64,000 bases of DNA from Rhizobium sp. CG5 (GTDB taxonomy: Bacteria; Pseudomonadota; Alphaproteobacteria; Rhizobiales; Rhizobiaceae), in assembly GCF_023701945.1 (NCBI RefSeq), contig NZ_JABAEF010000003.1, forward strand, positions 1-64,000, in the 5' to 3' direction. The translations under genes were made by a program, and so were the position numbers. Positions 24,763-34,437 of the stretch are shown here, piece by piece (position 1 is the first letter of the stretch; each line of letters starts with the position of its first letter). Under the pieces are notes generated by a model. It worked only from the letters and a program-made list of their open reading frames with translations. It did no database searches and was not told the origin of the DNA.

Positions 24763-26967
24763 TTAGAACTTCTGCGTCAGCGAGATCTTGAAGGTCCGTC
24801 CGGCTTCGGAATAATAGGCTAGGTCGTGGGTGCTGGTCGAGGCGTCCTTGACCTCGAGCGCGTCGTAATAGACCTTGTCGAACAGGTTGTAGACCCCCGC
24901 CTGGATGCGCAGGCCCTTGGCCTGTTCCGGCTCCCACCAGCCCGTCAGGTTGACGATGCCGTAGCCGGCCGGCTTGATGGTTGCGGTCGAATCCTCGTCG
25001 ACGGCCGAAGACGCCACGAGGCTTAAATCCGTGCCCCAGATATTGGTGGCATAGCCGACGCCGACGATGGCTTTCAGCGGCGGCACGCTGGCCAGCACCT
25101 CGTCGGTGTCGAGATCGGTGCCGCGCGCATAGCTCATCGTGGCATGGACGTTGAAGCCATTGGCAAAATTCTTGTTGCCGCGCAGCTCTATGCCGGAAAT
25201 CCGCACTCGCTCGCGGTTGAAATACTCGATCGAGCCATAGGCATAGCCCGCCTCTGCCGTCGTTTCGGTATCGATGAAATTCTTGTAGCGGGTGGTAAAG
25301 GCGGTGATGCGGCCACCGAAATCCTCGTCGCCGAGATTGGCGCCGGCCTCGAAACCATAGCTGGTCTCGGCCTCGAGATCCGGATTGCCGATCTGGCGAT
25401 AGAGCGGCGCATTGTCGTAATTGCTGTAGAGCTGCGACACGTTCGGCGCCTTGAAGCCGGTCGAGAACTGCGCAAACAGCTCGATATCGGGCGTTGCCTG
25501 CCAGCCGGCCCGAAGCTTTGGCGAAATCGCCATGTCGCTCTGGCCGTCCGGCAACCCGGCATAGCCGCTATTGTTCTCGTAGCCGGCGGTCTGCTGCGGG
25601 CTGTAGTCGTACCAATCGAAGCGCACGCCGGGGGTCAGCGAGAAGGCGCTGCTGCCGATGGCGATGCGGTCCTCGACATAGGCGCCGAGGCGAACCCCGT
25701 CGGTATCGGGCATGTCGGCCTGGTTATTGTGGTAGAACATGCAGGACGCCACATAGTTTTCGTCGCAGCTGTCGTCGCCCACCTGATATTGCGAGGTGGT
25801 GAAGAAGGACGCGTCGCCGCCCGCCGTCAGCTGGTGGTGCAGCATGCCGGTGCTGAAATCGGAATTCACATATCCGGAAAAGCCGATCGCCTTTTCCTCA
25901 TTGGTGCTGATGCGGGAGTAGTCGCCAATTGGCGCGGTGGTGCGATAGCCATTGGTGCCCTCCTCGCGCTCGGTGCGCTGCCAATAGAGCGTGGCGAACG
26001 CGCTGTCGATCAGGCTGTCCTCGGCAATCGCCTCGTAGCGGTAGTCGAGCGACACGCGGTTGCGCGTCGTGTCGGCAATCCGGTCATACTGATCCTGGGC
26101 ATAGCTCGAGCCCTGCTCGCTCTTGAGGTTGGTCCAGGAATTGTAGTCGTAATGTTCGGCCGTCATGCCGATCGTGTGGCCACCTTCCAGCTCGTGGCGA
26201 AACTTCATGAGCAGGTTGCGGCGATTGTAGTCCATCGGATCGGCCTCCGTGCGCGTCGCGCCATAGCCGCCGACGTCGCCGCCGGTCTCCGTCTCCTGGC
26301 CCTTCTTGTAGGAGCCCTGGAACAGCATCGAGGTGTTGTCGATCTTCTTGGCCACCGCAACTGAGCCGCCATAGGAATTGTCGGAACTGTCGTAACCGGT
26401 GCGGGCCAGCCCGCCCCAATCGCGGCCCTCACCGATCAGGTCCTCCGGCTCCAGCGTGCGCAGCAGCACCGCGCCGCCGAGCGCCCCTGAACCGGCGCGG
26501 CTGGAATCCGCGCCGCGCAGGATGTCGATGGTCGAGATCGAGGCGAAATCATAGCTGTTGGCGCCACCGTAGGAATCGCGCACCGCATCCGACAGATAGG
26601 GGATCGGGATGCCGTCGATCGTCGTCAGCACGCGGTCGTCCTCCAATCCGCGAATGTTGACGCTCTTGGTGGCCTCGACGAAGCTGACGCCGGGCTCGGT
26701 CGTGTTGCCGAGATCGTCCAGATCGTCGATCTCCTTTTTGGCGATCTCCTCGGCCGTGGTCTGCGTGGCCAGCGGCGTATCGGCTACAGAGCCCTTCACG
26801 ACCCGTTTTCCCTTGACGAGAATGGTCGGCAGCACCGTCTGCGTCTCGGCGGATGCCCCGGCCGTCTGGCCGGAGGAGGCATCCTGCGCCAGGGCTGGAG
26901 AGAGGGCCGGAGCGCAGGCAAGAGCCGTGCAGGTGAGAAGGAGAGGACGAAAGCGCCGACGCAGCAT
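24763..26967 (-). CDS. TonB-dependent outer-membrane heme/hemoglobin receptor
   Basis: 734 aa. A signal peptide ends SPALAQ. A TonB-box-like segment (PTILVKGKR) and a plug with the motifs NIRGLEDDRVLTTIDGIPI and ILRGADSSRAGSGALGGAV follow. The barrel has FKAP...GNPDLEAE, close to the FRAP/NPNL signature of heme receptors, and ends in a terminal Phe. It would import heme using TonB-ExbBD energy. Its start follows AAAGGA. Two TGA-N9-TCA boxes upstream point to RirA repression under iron sufficiency. The hmu uptake genes are not in this window. Confidence 0.9.
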   Translation of the reverse strand: MLRRRFRPLLLTCTALACAPALSPALAQDASSGQTAGASAETQTVLPTILVKGKRVVKGSVADTPLATQTTAEEIAKKEIDDLDDLGNTTEPGVSFVEATKSVNIRGLEDDRVLTTIDGIPIPYLSDAVRDSYGGANSYDFASISTIDILRGADSSRAGSGALGGAVLLRTLEPEDLIGEGRDWGGLARTGYDSSDNSYGGSVAVAKKIDNTSMLFQGSYKKGQETETGGDVGGYGATRTEADPMDYNRRNLLMKFRHELEGGHTIGMTAEHYDYNSWTNLKSEQGSSYAQDQYDRIADTTRNRVSLDYRYEAIAEDSLIDSAFATLYWQRTEREEGTNGYRTTAPIGDYSRISTNEEKAIGFSGYVNSDFSTGMLHHQLTAGGDASFFTTSQYQVGDDSCDENYVASCMFYHNNQADMPDTDGVRLGAYVEDRIAIGSSAFSLTPGVRFDWYDYSPQQTAGYENNSGYAGLPDGQSDMAISPKLRAGWQATPDIELFAQFSTGFKAPNVSQLYSNYDNAPLYRQIGNPDLEAETSYGFEAGANLGDEDFGGRITAFTTRYKNFIDTETTAEAGYAYGSIEYFNRERVRISGIELRGNKNFANGFNVHATMSYARGTDLDTDEVLASVPPLKAIVGVGYATNIWGTDLSLVASSAVDEDSTATIKPAGYGIVNLTGWWEPEQAKGLRIQAGVYNLFDKVYYDALEVKDASTSTHDLAYYSEAGRTFKISLTQKF

Positions 26968-27102
26968 CAGAAATCCTTTCTTGAGGGCGCGCGCATGAAA
27001 AGGCGCAGCCTCGCAAACCTTGCGAAGCAGCCCTTGGCAAGCGCCCCTAAAGTGATGAAAGGCCAGGCGAATGCCTGCCTTGTTTCTGACACCTATTAAA
27101 CA

Positions 27103-27117
27103 TGATTTTTTATGTCA
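27103..27117. promoter_or_regulatory. Iron-responsive operator (RirA box), promoter-proximal
   Basis: TGA-N9-TCA, the rhizobial iron-responsive operator pattern. It overlaps a perfect TTGACA -35 hexamer on the minus strand (27113-27118), so a bound RirA would block the heme-receptor promoter. It is about 136 bases before the receptor ATG. Confidence 0.7.
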
Positions 27118-27129
27118 AGATTAAAAACA

Positions 27130-27144
27130 TGATAATCGCAATCA
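27130..27144. promoter_or_regulatory. Second iron-responsive operator (RirA box)
   Basis: TGA-N9-TCA within a longer inverted repeat, AAACATGA (27125-27132) and TCATGTTT (27142-27149). It lies 27 bases centre to centre from the first box, suggesting cooperative binding. Confidence 0.68.
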
Positions 27145-27203
27145 TGTTTATGCAAGGGCCGATGTGGAGGATTTCCAGGCAAGCGACACGACCGTGCCCC
27201 GCC

Positions 27204-28883
27204 TCAGAACAGCCCTTCGATATAGCCCTGGTCGTTGAGGAAAATCCGCTCCGACGATGGCGATTTCGGCAGGCCCGGCATGGTCATGATCTCGCCGGTG
27301 ATCGCCACGACGAAACCGGCGCCGGCCGAAAGCCGGACCTCGCGCACATGCACAATATGGCCGACCGGCGCGCCGCGCACGCTGGGATCGGTCGAAAACG
27401 AATATTGCGTCTTGGCCATGCAGACCGGCAGATGGCCGTAGCCCTGCTCCTCAAAGCTGCGCAGCTGGTCGCGCACCGCCTTGTCGGCCGTCACCTCGCC
27501 GGCCCGGTAGATCTCCTTGGCCACGGTCTCGATCTTGCCCAGCAGGGACAGACCGTCGGAATAGAGCGGCGCGAAATGCGCACGACCGGCCTCGGCGATC
27601 TCCACCACCTTGTGGGCCAGCTCCTCGATGCCGGCCGAGCCTTGCGCCCAGTGCCGGCAGAGAATCGCCTCAGCCCCATGCGCCACGCAATAGGCCTTGA
27701 CCGCGGCGACCTCCGCATCGGTGTCCGAGACGAAATGGTTGATCGCCACCACCACCGGCACGCCGAACTTGTGGACATTTTCGATATGCCGCCCGAGATT
27801 GGCGCAGCCCGCCTCCACCGCGCCGACATTCTCGACGCCCAACTCCTCCTTCTTGATGCCGCCATTCATCTTCAGGGCCCTGACGGTCGCGACGATCACC
27901 GCCGCATTGGGCATGAGCCCCGCCTTGCGGCATTTGATGTCGAAGAATTTTTCCGCCCCGAGATCGGCCCCGAACCCCGCCTCGGTCACCACATAATCGG
28001 CAAGCTTCAATGCCGTCGTGGTGGCGATCACCGAATTGCAGCCATGGGCGATATTGGCAAACGGCCCGCCATGCACCAAGGCCGGATTGTTTTCCAGCGT
28101 CTGCACCAGGTTCGGCTGCATGGCATCCTTCAAGAGCACCGTCATCGCCCCGTCGGCCTTGATGTCGCGGGCAAACACCGGCGTCTTGTCGCGCCGATAG
28201 CCGATGATGATGTTGCCGAGCCGCGCCTCCAGGTCTTTCAGATCGCTGGCCAGGCAAAGAATCGCCATGACCTCCGAGGCAACGGTGATGTCGAAGCCGG
28301 TCTCGCGCGGAAACCCATTGGCGACGCCGCCGAGCGAACAGACGATATCGCGCAGCGCCCGGTCGTTCATGTCCATCACCCGCCGCCAGGCGATGCGGCG
28401 GATGTCGATATTTTGCTCGTTGCCCCAGTAGATATGGTTGTCGATCAGGGCGGCCAGCAGGTTATGGGCCGAGGTGATGGCGTGGAAATCGCCGGTGAAA
28501 TGCAGGTTCATGTCTTCCATCGGCACCACCTGCGCATAACCGCCGCCGGCCGCCCCGCCCTTGACGCCGAAACAGGGGCCAAGCGACGCCTCGCGGATGC
28601 ACACCACGGCGCGTTTGCCGATGCGGTTCAGCCCGTCGCCAAGCCCGACCGTCGTCGTCGTCTTGCCCTCGCCGGCCGGCGTCGGGTTGATCGCCGTCAC
28701 CAGGATCAGTCTGCCATCCGGCCGGCCCTTCTGCGCGGCGATGAACTCTGCCGAGATCTTCGCCTTGTCATGGCCGTAGGGCACCAGCTGCTCGGGTGGG
28801 ATGCCCAGTGTCGCGCCAATCTCGAAGATCGGCTTCTTGATGGCCTTGCGCGCGATTTCGATATCTGAGCCGATACCCGTCAT
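27204..28883 (-). CDS. fhs: Formate-tetrahydrofolate ligase
   Basis: 559 aa, full length for the family. The P-loop [10 protein letters not shown] lies at residues 68-77 and [17 protein letters not shown] in the N-terminal third. It ligates formate to tetrahydrofolate with ATP, giving 10-formyl-THF for purines and C1 metabolism. AGGGGG precedes the ATG at 28883. It is a single gene; downstream is the iron-regulated receptor promoter. Confidence 0.97.
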   Translation of the reverse strand: MTGIGSDIEIARKAIKKPIFEIGATLGIPPEQLVPYGHDKAKISAEFIAAQKGRPDGRLILVTAINPTPAGEGKTTTTVGLGDGLNRIGKRAVVCIREASLGPCFGVKGGAAGGGYAQVVPMEDMNLHFTGDFHAITSAHNLLAALIDNHIYWGNEQNIDIRRIAWRRVMDMNDRALRDIVCSLGGVANGFPRETGFDITVASEVMAILCLASDLKDLEARLGNIIIGYRRDKTPVFARDIKADGAMTVLLKDAMQPNLVQTLENNPALVHGGPFANIAHGCNSVIATTTALKLADYVVTEAGFGADLGAEKFFDIKCRKAGLMPNAAVIVATVRALKMNGGIKKEELGVENVGAVEAGCANLGRHIENVHKFGVPVVVAINHFVSDTDAEVAAVKAYCVAHGAEAILCRHWAQGSAGIEELAHKVVEIAEAGRAHFAPLYSDGLSLLGKIETVAKEIYRAGEVTADKAVRDQLRSFEEQGYGHLPVCMAKTQYSFSTDPSVRGAPVGHIVHVREVRLSAGAGFVVAITGEIMTMPGLPKSPSSERIFLNDQGYIEGLF

Positions 28884-29100
28884 GAAACCCCCTGCCCTTT
28901 TCTTATCGTTCTCGGTCCCCTGCCGGACCCTGTAAACCCGTGGACCACAGGTCGTGCTCAACACGGAAGGTCCAGCCTATCAAATGCCACGGGCTTTTGC
29001 TGGGCGCAATGCGCCGTCGTGTTGTGCAGCCTTGCGCATGTAAAACGGACAGCTTATCAAAACCCCTTGCCATGCCCCCGGACTGTTGGAGAGACCGCCC

Positions 29101-29613
29101 ATGAAATCGCTGGAACTGCTTGTCGAAAGGATCATCCTGTCGAGCCGCTGGATCCTCGTGGTCTTCTATCTCGGCCTGGTCGCGGCGCTGGCCGTCTATG
29201 CCGTCTCCTTTGTCTACAAATTCCTGAAGGTCGCCGGCAACGTGTTCACCTATGGCGAATCGGAGATGATCCTCGCCATGCTCGGCCTGATCGACGCTGC
29301 CCTGGTCGCCAGCCTGATCGTCATGGTGATGATCTCCGGCTATGAAAACTTCGTCAGCCGCTTCGACGAGGCCGACGACGAGGTCTCCTTCCTCGGCAAG
29401 CTCGATGCCGGCAGCCTGAAGATCAAGGTCGCCTCCTCGATCGTCGCCATCTCGTCCATTCATCTGCTGCAGATCTTCCTCAACGCCAGCCAGTATACCG
29501 ACGGCCAGCTGATGTGGTTCACCATCATCCATCTGGCCTTCGTCGTTTCCGCAGTCATGCTCGGCTTCCTCGAGCGACTGATGGCAAAGCCCAAACCGAC
29601 CGACAAGACCTGA
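29101..29613 (+). CDS. UPF0114 (YqhA) family membrane protein
   Basis: 170 aa. Three to four hydrophobic helices are visible. The conserved blocks are LVERIILSSRWILVVFYLGL, the loop GYENFVSRFDE and the helix IKVASSIVAISSIHLLQIF, typical of UPF0114. The family has no firmly assigned function. GGAGAG precedes the ATG at 29101. An Lrp gene follows 73 bases downstream on the same strand. Confidence 0.88.
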   Translation: MKSLELLVERIILSSRWILVVFYLGLVAALAVYAVSFVYKFLKVAGNVFTYGESEMILAMLGLIDAALVASLIVMVMISGYENFVSRFDEADDEVSFLGKLDAGSLKIKVASSIVAISSIHLLQIFLNASQYTDGQLMWFTIIHLAFVVSAVMLGFLERLMAKPKPTDKT

Positions 29614-29686
29614 CATGCCTGAGCCCGACCGGCGGCAGACGGCAAACCGACCGCGACACCCTCGGAACACCCACCCGGAGGCCTCC

Positions 29687-30148
29687 ATGAAGACGCTCGA
29701 CAGACTCGACAAGAAGATCCTCAGGGCGCTGCAGCAAGAGGGCCGCCTCAGCAATATCGAACTCGCCGAACGGGTCAGCCTGTCGCCGACCGCCACCGCC
29801 GAGCGGGTCAAACGGCTGACCCGCGAGGGTTATATCACCGGCTACATGGCCATCCTGTCGCCGGAAAAGCTCGGCCGCAGCCTGCTTGTCTTCGTCGAGG
29901 TCAAGCTTGACCGCACCACGCCGGATGTCTTCGATGCCTTCGCCGCCGCCGTCAAGCGCAGCGACGACGTCATGGAGTGCCACATGGTGGCCGGCGGTTT
30001 CGATTATCTGGTCAAGGCCCGCGTCGCCGGCATGGAAGCCTATCGGCAGTTCCTGTCGGAAGTGATTCTCCCGCTGCCGGGGGTCCGAGAGACCCATACC
30101 TATGCCGTCATGGAAGAAATCAAGGCAGCCTCGCTGCTGCCGGTCTGA
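29687..30148 (+). CDS. Lrp/AsnC family transcriptional regulator
   Basis: 153 aa. A winged HTH (LDRLDKKILRALQQEGRLSNIELAERVSLSPTATAERVKRL) and a C-terminal RAM domain (VECHMVAGGFDYLVKARV-like strand) are present. It resembles the proline- or leucine-responsive branch, such as PutR, but no putA is adjacent. GGAGG precedes the ATG at 29687. It is distinct from the Lrp at 321. Confidence 0.88.
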   Translation: MKTLDRLDKKILRALQQEGRLSNIELAERVSLSPTATAERVKRLTREGYITGYMAILSPEKLGRSLLVFVEVKLDRTTPDVFDAFAAAVKRSDDVMECHMVAGGFDYLVKARVAGMEAYRQFLSEVILPLPGVRETHTYAVMEEIKAASLLPV

Positions 30149-30188
30149 AAAACCGTTCTGTAAACGTCTGATATACCACTATAAAATG

Positions 30189-30277
30189 TGACACATTGTC
30201 AGACCTGTAAAAACTGCTAAACCGGACCCGAAAATGCTGGTAATTCATAAGGCTTGGTATATTTGTTAACGGTAACA
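30189..30277. promoter_or_regulatory. Upstream region of the luxR-type gene with two inverted repeats
   Basis: TGACA-N3-TGTCA (30189-30201) and TGTTA-N4-TAACA (30264-30277) lie in an AT-rich stretch. A promoter-like TTGGTA (30254) to CATATC (30276) with 16 bases between overlaps the second repeat, which could be an operator. These are visual matches only. Confidence 0.35.
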
Positions 30278-30312
30278 TATCCACTTTCGCCCAACCTTCA
30301 GAATAGCGGTTC

Positions 30313-31035
30313 ATGATCATCGCGGAACGCCAATCGCTGCTGAGCGGCGAACTTTCGTCTGCCGAGACGCGGGCCCAGTTCATGCATGTCATGGGCAAGG
30401 TCCTGCGCGAGTTCGATCTGGACCATGTCACCATCTTTGCGGCGCCGGGCCCGAACGACACCCTGCTGGCGCCTTTGGTGCTGGAAAGCACGATTCCCGT
30501 GCAATTCGTCCGCGAATTCGACCGCAACCAGCTCTTGCGTGCCTGTCCCGTGCTGCCGCGCCTGCAGGATACGATCCTGCCGCAGTTCTGGGATCTCGAC
30601 CCCGACAACACCGCCAGCGATTTCGACTGGCCGCCGAAAATGCACGCCCTGATGCGCCGCTTCGGCCTGCTGATGGGCGCTCTGATCCCGATGAATTCGG
30701 TGGATGGCCATCGCTTCTTCATGCGCTTCGATGGCAAGCGGGCGCCTTTCTGCCAGGCAGAAAGCAACGAACTGGGCATGATTGCCCTGCATGCCTTCGA
30801 CAATTTCGACCGGATGCGCCGCACCGAACTGGCCAATCCCAATGTGCTCTCGGCGCGCGAACTGGAAGTGCTGCGCTGGACCGCCCAGGGCAAGACGTCG
30901 ATCGAGATCGGCCAGATCCTGTCGCTCTCTGATCATACCGTGAACGCCTACATGACCAATGCCATCAAAAAGTTAGATTGCGTAAACCGGACACAGTTGG
31001 TAGCTAAGGCGATAAGGCTGAAGCTAATAAACTAA
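30313..31035 (+). CDS. LuxR-type regulator without a LuxI partner
   Basis: 240 aa, the length of autoinducer-type LuxR proteins. The C-terminal HTH (LSARELEVLRWTAQGKTSIEIGQILSLSDHTVNAYMTNAIKKLD) is clear. The N-terminal 165 residues fit an autoinducer-binding-like fold, though the usual W-x3-Y/D signature is not convincing. No luxI is nearby, so it is a solo regulator answering either an external AHL or another ligand. The PAS protein gene follows 52 bases downstream on the same strand. Confidence 0.85.
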   Translation: MIIAERQSLLSGELSSAETRAQFMHVMGKVLREFDLDHVTIFAAPGPNDTLLAPLVLESTIPVQFVREFDRNQLLRACPVLPRLQDTILPQFWDLDPDNTASDFDWPPKMHALMRRFGLLMGALIPMNSVDGHRFFMRFDGKRAPFCQAESNELGMIALHAFDNFDRMRRTELANPNVLSARELEVLRWTAQGKTSIEIGQILSLSDHTVNAYMTNAIKKLDCVNRTQLVAKAIRLKLIN

Positions 31036-31087
31036 TCGGTCATGCTTCAATGACAGGCTCAGCCCCGCAAAACCCATGGGGGGGGCC

Positions 31088-31543
31088 ATGCCAATTCGTT
31101 TCGATCAACTGGACCACAAGCAATTTCAGGATTGCCACCAGGTCGGCATGACGGAAAGCGAAGTCGTTGAGCTGGCGCAGGCCTTTCGTCTCTATGGCTT
31201 TTATCGCATCGACCTCGACACCGGCCACTTCTTCGCCACGCCGGACGTGTTTCGCATTTTCGGGATGGGGATCACCGACGGACCGCTCAACATGGTCGAG
31301 TTCCGCTCGCGCATTCACCCCGACGACATGCCGATGCTGATGGAGAGCTTCGAGCGAACCTGCGCGGAGAAGCAGAGCTACCACAACATCTACCGCGCCC
31401 TGAACGCCGACGACCAGTACAAGTTTGTGCGCACCGTCGGCAAGTTCCGCGCCAAGGCAAGCGGCGCCGGCGAAATCGTCGGCATCACCTACGAATTCTT
31501 CGAACGGCTGCGCACCGCCGCCTTTTCCGACGGCGAGGAATAG
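31088..31543 (+). CDS. Single PAS-domain protein
   Basis: 151 aa. The segment FYRIDLDTGHFFATPDVFRIFGM, then SRIHPDDMPML and VRTVGKFRAKASGAGEIVGITYEF, is a PAS_3-type fold. There is no output domain. It starts in a G-run (ATG 31088, with ATG 31076 also in frame). Its closeness to the LuxR-type gene suggests a sensory adaptor, which is inference only. Confidence 0.75.
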   Translation: MPIRFDQLDHKQFQDCHQVGMTESEVVELAQAFRLYGFYRIDLDTGHFFATPDVFRIFGMGITDGPLNMVEFRSRIHPDDMPMLMESFERTCAEKQSYHNIYRALNADDQYKFVRTVGKFRAKASGAGEIVGITYEFFERLRTAAFSDGEE

Positions 31544-31593
31544 GCGCCCGCCGCCATCGCCGTCGCGCAATGGCGGCCGACCGCGCTATCTGA

Positions 31594-32703
31594 TCAGCGG
31601 TCGAGAACGGAGCGCAGCTCGACCATGTTGGAGCGCACCCGCAGGATGTAGAAGCCCATGGTGGCCAGATGCGTCGGCATGATCCAGCCGTCTTCGCGGC
31701 CATTGGAAATGATCGCCGGCTGAATCTTCAGGGCCGCCTGCAGCTGCTTTTCCGTTTCGGTCCAGATCGCCGTCAGGTTGCGATCGCGGATCACGTCGAT
31801 AAAGTCGGCGCGGGCTGCCTGGAAAATCGCATATTGCGCGTAGAGCTGGCCGTAGGCGAACCAGAACCGGTCATCGGCCCGGGTGTCGAACCAGCCGGCG
31901 TTGAAATCCTCGGAGCGGCGGCGCAGGATATCGGACGTATTGCCGAGATCGCTCGCGGTCCGGTCGACCAGCTGAACCAGGTTGTCGGCCCGTGCGTCGA
32001 AAATTGCGTTGCAGGTCTCGAGCGACGAATTGAACTTGCGCCAGCTCTCGACGGCCGAGCGATAATAGCTCGGCGTCGGCGTCTTGAAGCCGAACGGATC
32101 GGTGCCGAAATACCAGGTGCCTTCGTCGAACTGGATATTGCCGCGGGCATCCTGCAGGTCGTTGTTGATGCCGGATGTGCCGCGCACGCGGCCGAGATTG
32201 TCGGCAAGCTCGATGGCCACCCGGCGCGCCACCTGGTTGACGCCGCGCTGGAACGACGCCTTGTTGTCGAAGAACGGCGTATTGTCCCAATCGACCCCGA
32301 ACAGACCCAGCTTGTAGAGCAGCGTCGAGGAGATCCAGGCATTCTGGTTGACATCGGTATCGGTCAGATCGGCAACGGTGGTGACGATGGCCGAATTCTG
32401 GCAGGTGCCGGGCTTTTCGGCGATCGGCTGTCCGGCCGCCACCTTGCGCTCGTTGAATTTGTAGGCCTGCGCGAATTCCGGGTTGAAATCGTGCCAGGCC
32501 TGGGTGCGCCAGATGAACTGGCCATAGGCCGCCACGAGGACGAGCAGGATCAGGATGATCGGCCCCTTGATGATCCAGCTGCGGTCGGCATACCAGCCAT
32601 GCGCCGCCATGAACGGCCACAGCAGCCAGGCGACCACCAGACCGACGCCACGCCCTATGGCACTGAAGACGCGCTGAAAAAACGCGATGATCGGGTCAAG
32701 CAT
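31594..32703 (-). CDS. DUF2333 family membrane-anchored protein
   Basis: 369 aa. A hydrophobic helix (IKGPIILILLVLVAAYG, about 45-61) anchors a long soluble, mostly helical domain. The segments WYFGTDPFGFKTPTPSYYRSAVESW and GWIMPTHLATMGFYILRVRSNM match DUF2333. The start overlaps the end of the previous gene by eight bases, so the two are coupled. It is the last gene of the minus-strand operon with the AAA+ ATPase. The function is unknown. Confidence 0.8.
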   Translation of the reverse strand: MLDPIIAFFQRVFSAIGRGVGLVVAWLLWPFMAAHGWYADRSWIIKGPIILILLVLVAAYGQFIWRTQAWHDFNPEFAQAYKFNERKVAAGQPIAEKPGTCQNSAIVTTVADLTDTDVNQNAWISSTLLYKLGLFGVDWDNTPFFDNKASFQRGVNQVARRVAIELADNLGRVRGTSGINNDLQDARGNIQFDEGTWYFGTDPFGFKTPTPSYYRSAVESWRKFNSSLETCNAIFDARADNLVQLVDRTASDLGNTSDILRRRSEDFNAGWFDTRADDRFWFAYGQLYAQYAIFQAARADFIDVIRDRNLTAIWTETEKQLQAALKIQPAIISNGREDGWIMPTHLATMGFYILRVRSNMVELRSVLDR

Positions 32704-33994
32704 GGTCGTCGTCTCCTATACCGTAGAAGCGCCCGCGAAAGGCCTTCTTGTCCTTCAGATATGTGGTTGTCAGCCGCGTTACAACGAATTCCCGGAAACT
32801 TTCGCTATAGCGCTCATAGGCCGCATAGAAACCCTGCTTGTCGAAGATGAAGCGCGACACGAAATCGGCCGGAACCATCTGCGAAATCAGCCGGTTGGTC
32901 AGCCATTGGTCGGGGTGGTCGGGCAGTGCCCGGATCAGCAGGAAGCGCCGCTCGGCCGGCACCTCGCTCATCTTGATATTGCCGGTCGATGCCAGCATGC
33001 GGATCATTTCCTGCAGGAAGCCATAGGCGCCGTCGCGGGCGATCAGCTCGCCATTGCGATGCGCCCAGGTCTGCAGCCAGACCGCATCGGCCTTGGCAAG
33101 ATCGGCTGCCGGATCGGCCTGGTTGACGAGGCTCAGCATCACCATCTCGGCCCGGAGCCGCAAGAGACCCGAGGCCTCGACCCAGCCGGCCCGCGGCAGT
33201 TCGATCCGCCCGGTGCGCGCCAGGAAATCGAAGATCTGCGCGGGATCCTTGATCGAGATATAGCTGACCTGCCAGGGCCGCGAGCGCCGGAAGCCAGGGG
33301 CCGTCGGATCGCAGATCACCGTCGTCACCTTCTCGTCGACAAAGACATAGACCCCGCCGAAATGATTGGCCCAGAAGGCATCGTGGCGAAACACCAGCTT
33401 GTCGGGCACCAGCACGTTCTGGCGGATGTCGCCGGTCAGCTTGGCCAGGTCCACCATACGGTTCAAAAGGACATCGTCGCGCCAGGCATCCGGATCGCTC
33501 TGCAGCCGGTCGGCCAATTGCCGCAGCTCGGCCGCCTTGCCGAGCAGGTCCTCGGCCGACAGAACCCGGAACCGCACCTCGTTGATCGACAAGAGATCCT
33601 CGAGGCTTTCGACCGTCGCCACCGAATCCTCGATCTCGCCATAGATCGCATCCTTGATGGTCACCGCATTGATCGAGCGCGCATTGGCCTCGAAGAATTC
33701 GTGCATCAGCCCGGCGGTGTTGGAAAAGCTGGTATGGACCACCGGCAGATTGACCTGCTCCGGCGTCATGATGACGAAGCGGCGGTTGACCCGGTTCGGA
33801 TCGAGATAGTCGCGGTCGCCCAATTCGTCGGCAATCTGCGGCGAAAAGCCGGTCATGTCGATGTCAAACGCGGTCAGCGCCGTCGGCTGCAGCCCGAAGC
33901 CCGCGAGCGCCTTGTTGTAGCGCGCAATCAGATGCGGTTCCTCGACCGGCAACAGCCGGCCGTAGATCAGTTCGGCTTCCAGGAGACGGTTCAT
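32696..33994 (-). CDS. DUF6638-like protein of the AAA+/DUF2333 operon
   Basis: 432 aa. There is no signal peptide or membrane segment. The chain is rich in polar helices with strands such as AFDIDMTGFSPQIADELGDRDYL near the N-terminus. A conserved-looking VPDKLVFRHDAFWANHFGGVYVFV lies mid-chain. I recognise it only as the partner usually found beside DUF2333 and the ATPase in Rhizobiales; no catalytic motif is visible. The DUF number is a recollection and needs a profile search. It lies 24 bases after the antitoxin gene and overlaps the DUF2333 gene. Confidence 0.6.
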   Translation of the reverse strand: MNRLLEAELIYGRLLPVEEPHLIARYNKALAGFGLQPTALTAFDIDMTGFSPQIADELGDRDYLDPNRVNRRFVIMTPEQVNLPVVHTSFSNTAGLMHEFFEANARSINAVTIKDAIYGEIEDSVATVESLEDLLSINEVRFRVLSAEDLLGKAAELRQLADRLQSDPDAWRDDVLLNRMVDLAKLTGDIRQNVLVPDKLVFRHDAFWANHFGGVYVFVDEKVTTVICDPTAPGFRRSRPWQVSYISIKDPAQIFDFLARTGRIELPRAGWVEASGLLRLRAEMVMLSLVNQADPAADLAKADAVWLQTWAHRNGELIARDGAYGFLQEMIRMLASTGNIKMSEVPAERRFLLIRALPDHPDQWLTNRLISQMVPADFVSRFIFDKQGFYAAYERYSESFREFVVTRLTTTYLKDKKAFRGRFYGIGDDDHA

Positions 33995-34018
33995 GCTGTT
34001 AATGCGGCTTCCTGTTGA

Positions 34019-34435
34019 TTACTCATCATTGGCAGGCGTCTCGTCGCGGTCCCACACGAGATCATCAAGATCAAGCCGCAGCGCCTTGGCGATCGCCTTG
34101 AAGGCGGACAGACTGCCTTCCTTCTTGCCGGTCTCGATCTCCGAGAGATAGGCTGCGCTGATGCCAGCGCTAGCGGCCAGATCTTTGCCCGAAACTCCCC
34201 GAAAATCCCGCCACACCCGGACTGGATTTTCGCCGTCGATCATCCGGTTGACGAATTCGGCGGGAATAAGTTCCTCCTCGCCTGCCGCAAGGCGCGTCTC
34301 GAATTCGTTGATGGCTAGAACATCTTCCAGATCTTCGGCCCGTTCGGCCTGCTTCAAAAGAGCATCATAGTCCTCGCGGCTGAGGACAATCATCTCCTCG
34401 CCATTCGGCGTCTTGAACAGCGTTGCAGCACCCAT
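34019..34435 (-). CDS. HTH antitoxin of a RelE/ParE-type toxin-antitoxin pair
   Basis: 138 aa. An N-terminal acidic part (MIVLSREDYDALLKQAERAEDLEDV...) probably binds toxin or dimerises. The C-terminal HTH_3 (VSGKDLAASAGISAAYLSEIETGKKEGSLSAFKAIAKAL) binds DNA. It starts two bases after the toxin stop, so it is coupled in toxin-first order. It lies inside the AAA+ operon between the ATPase and the DUF6638-like gene. Confidence 0.88.
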   Translation of the reverse strand: MGAATLFKTPNGEEMIVLSREDYDALLKQAERAEDLEDVLAINEFETRLAAGEEELIPAEFVNRMIDGENPVRVWRDFRGVSGKDLAASAGISAAYLSEIETGKKEGSLSAFKAIAKALRLDLDDLVWDRDETPANDE

Positions 34436-34437
34436 TG

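Noticed and set aside
27102..28868. Long plus-strand open frame opposite fhs
   Set aside because: The fhs gene is full length with all motifs; the antisense product shows no family features.
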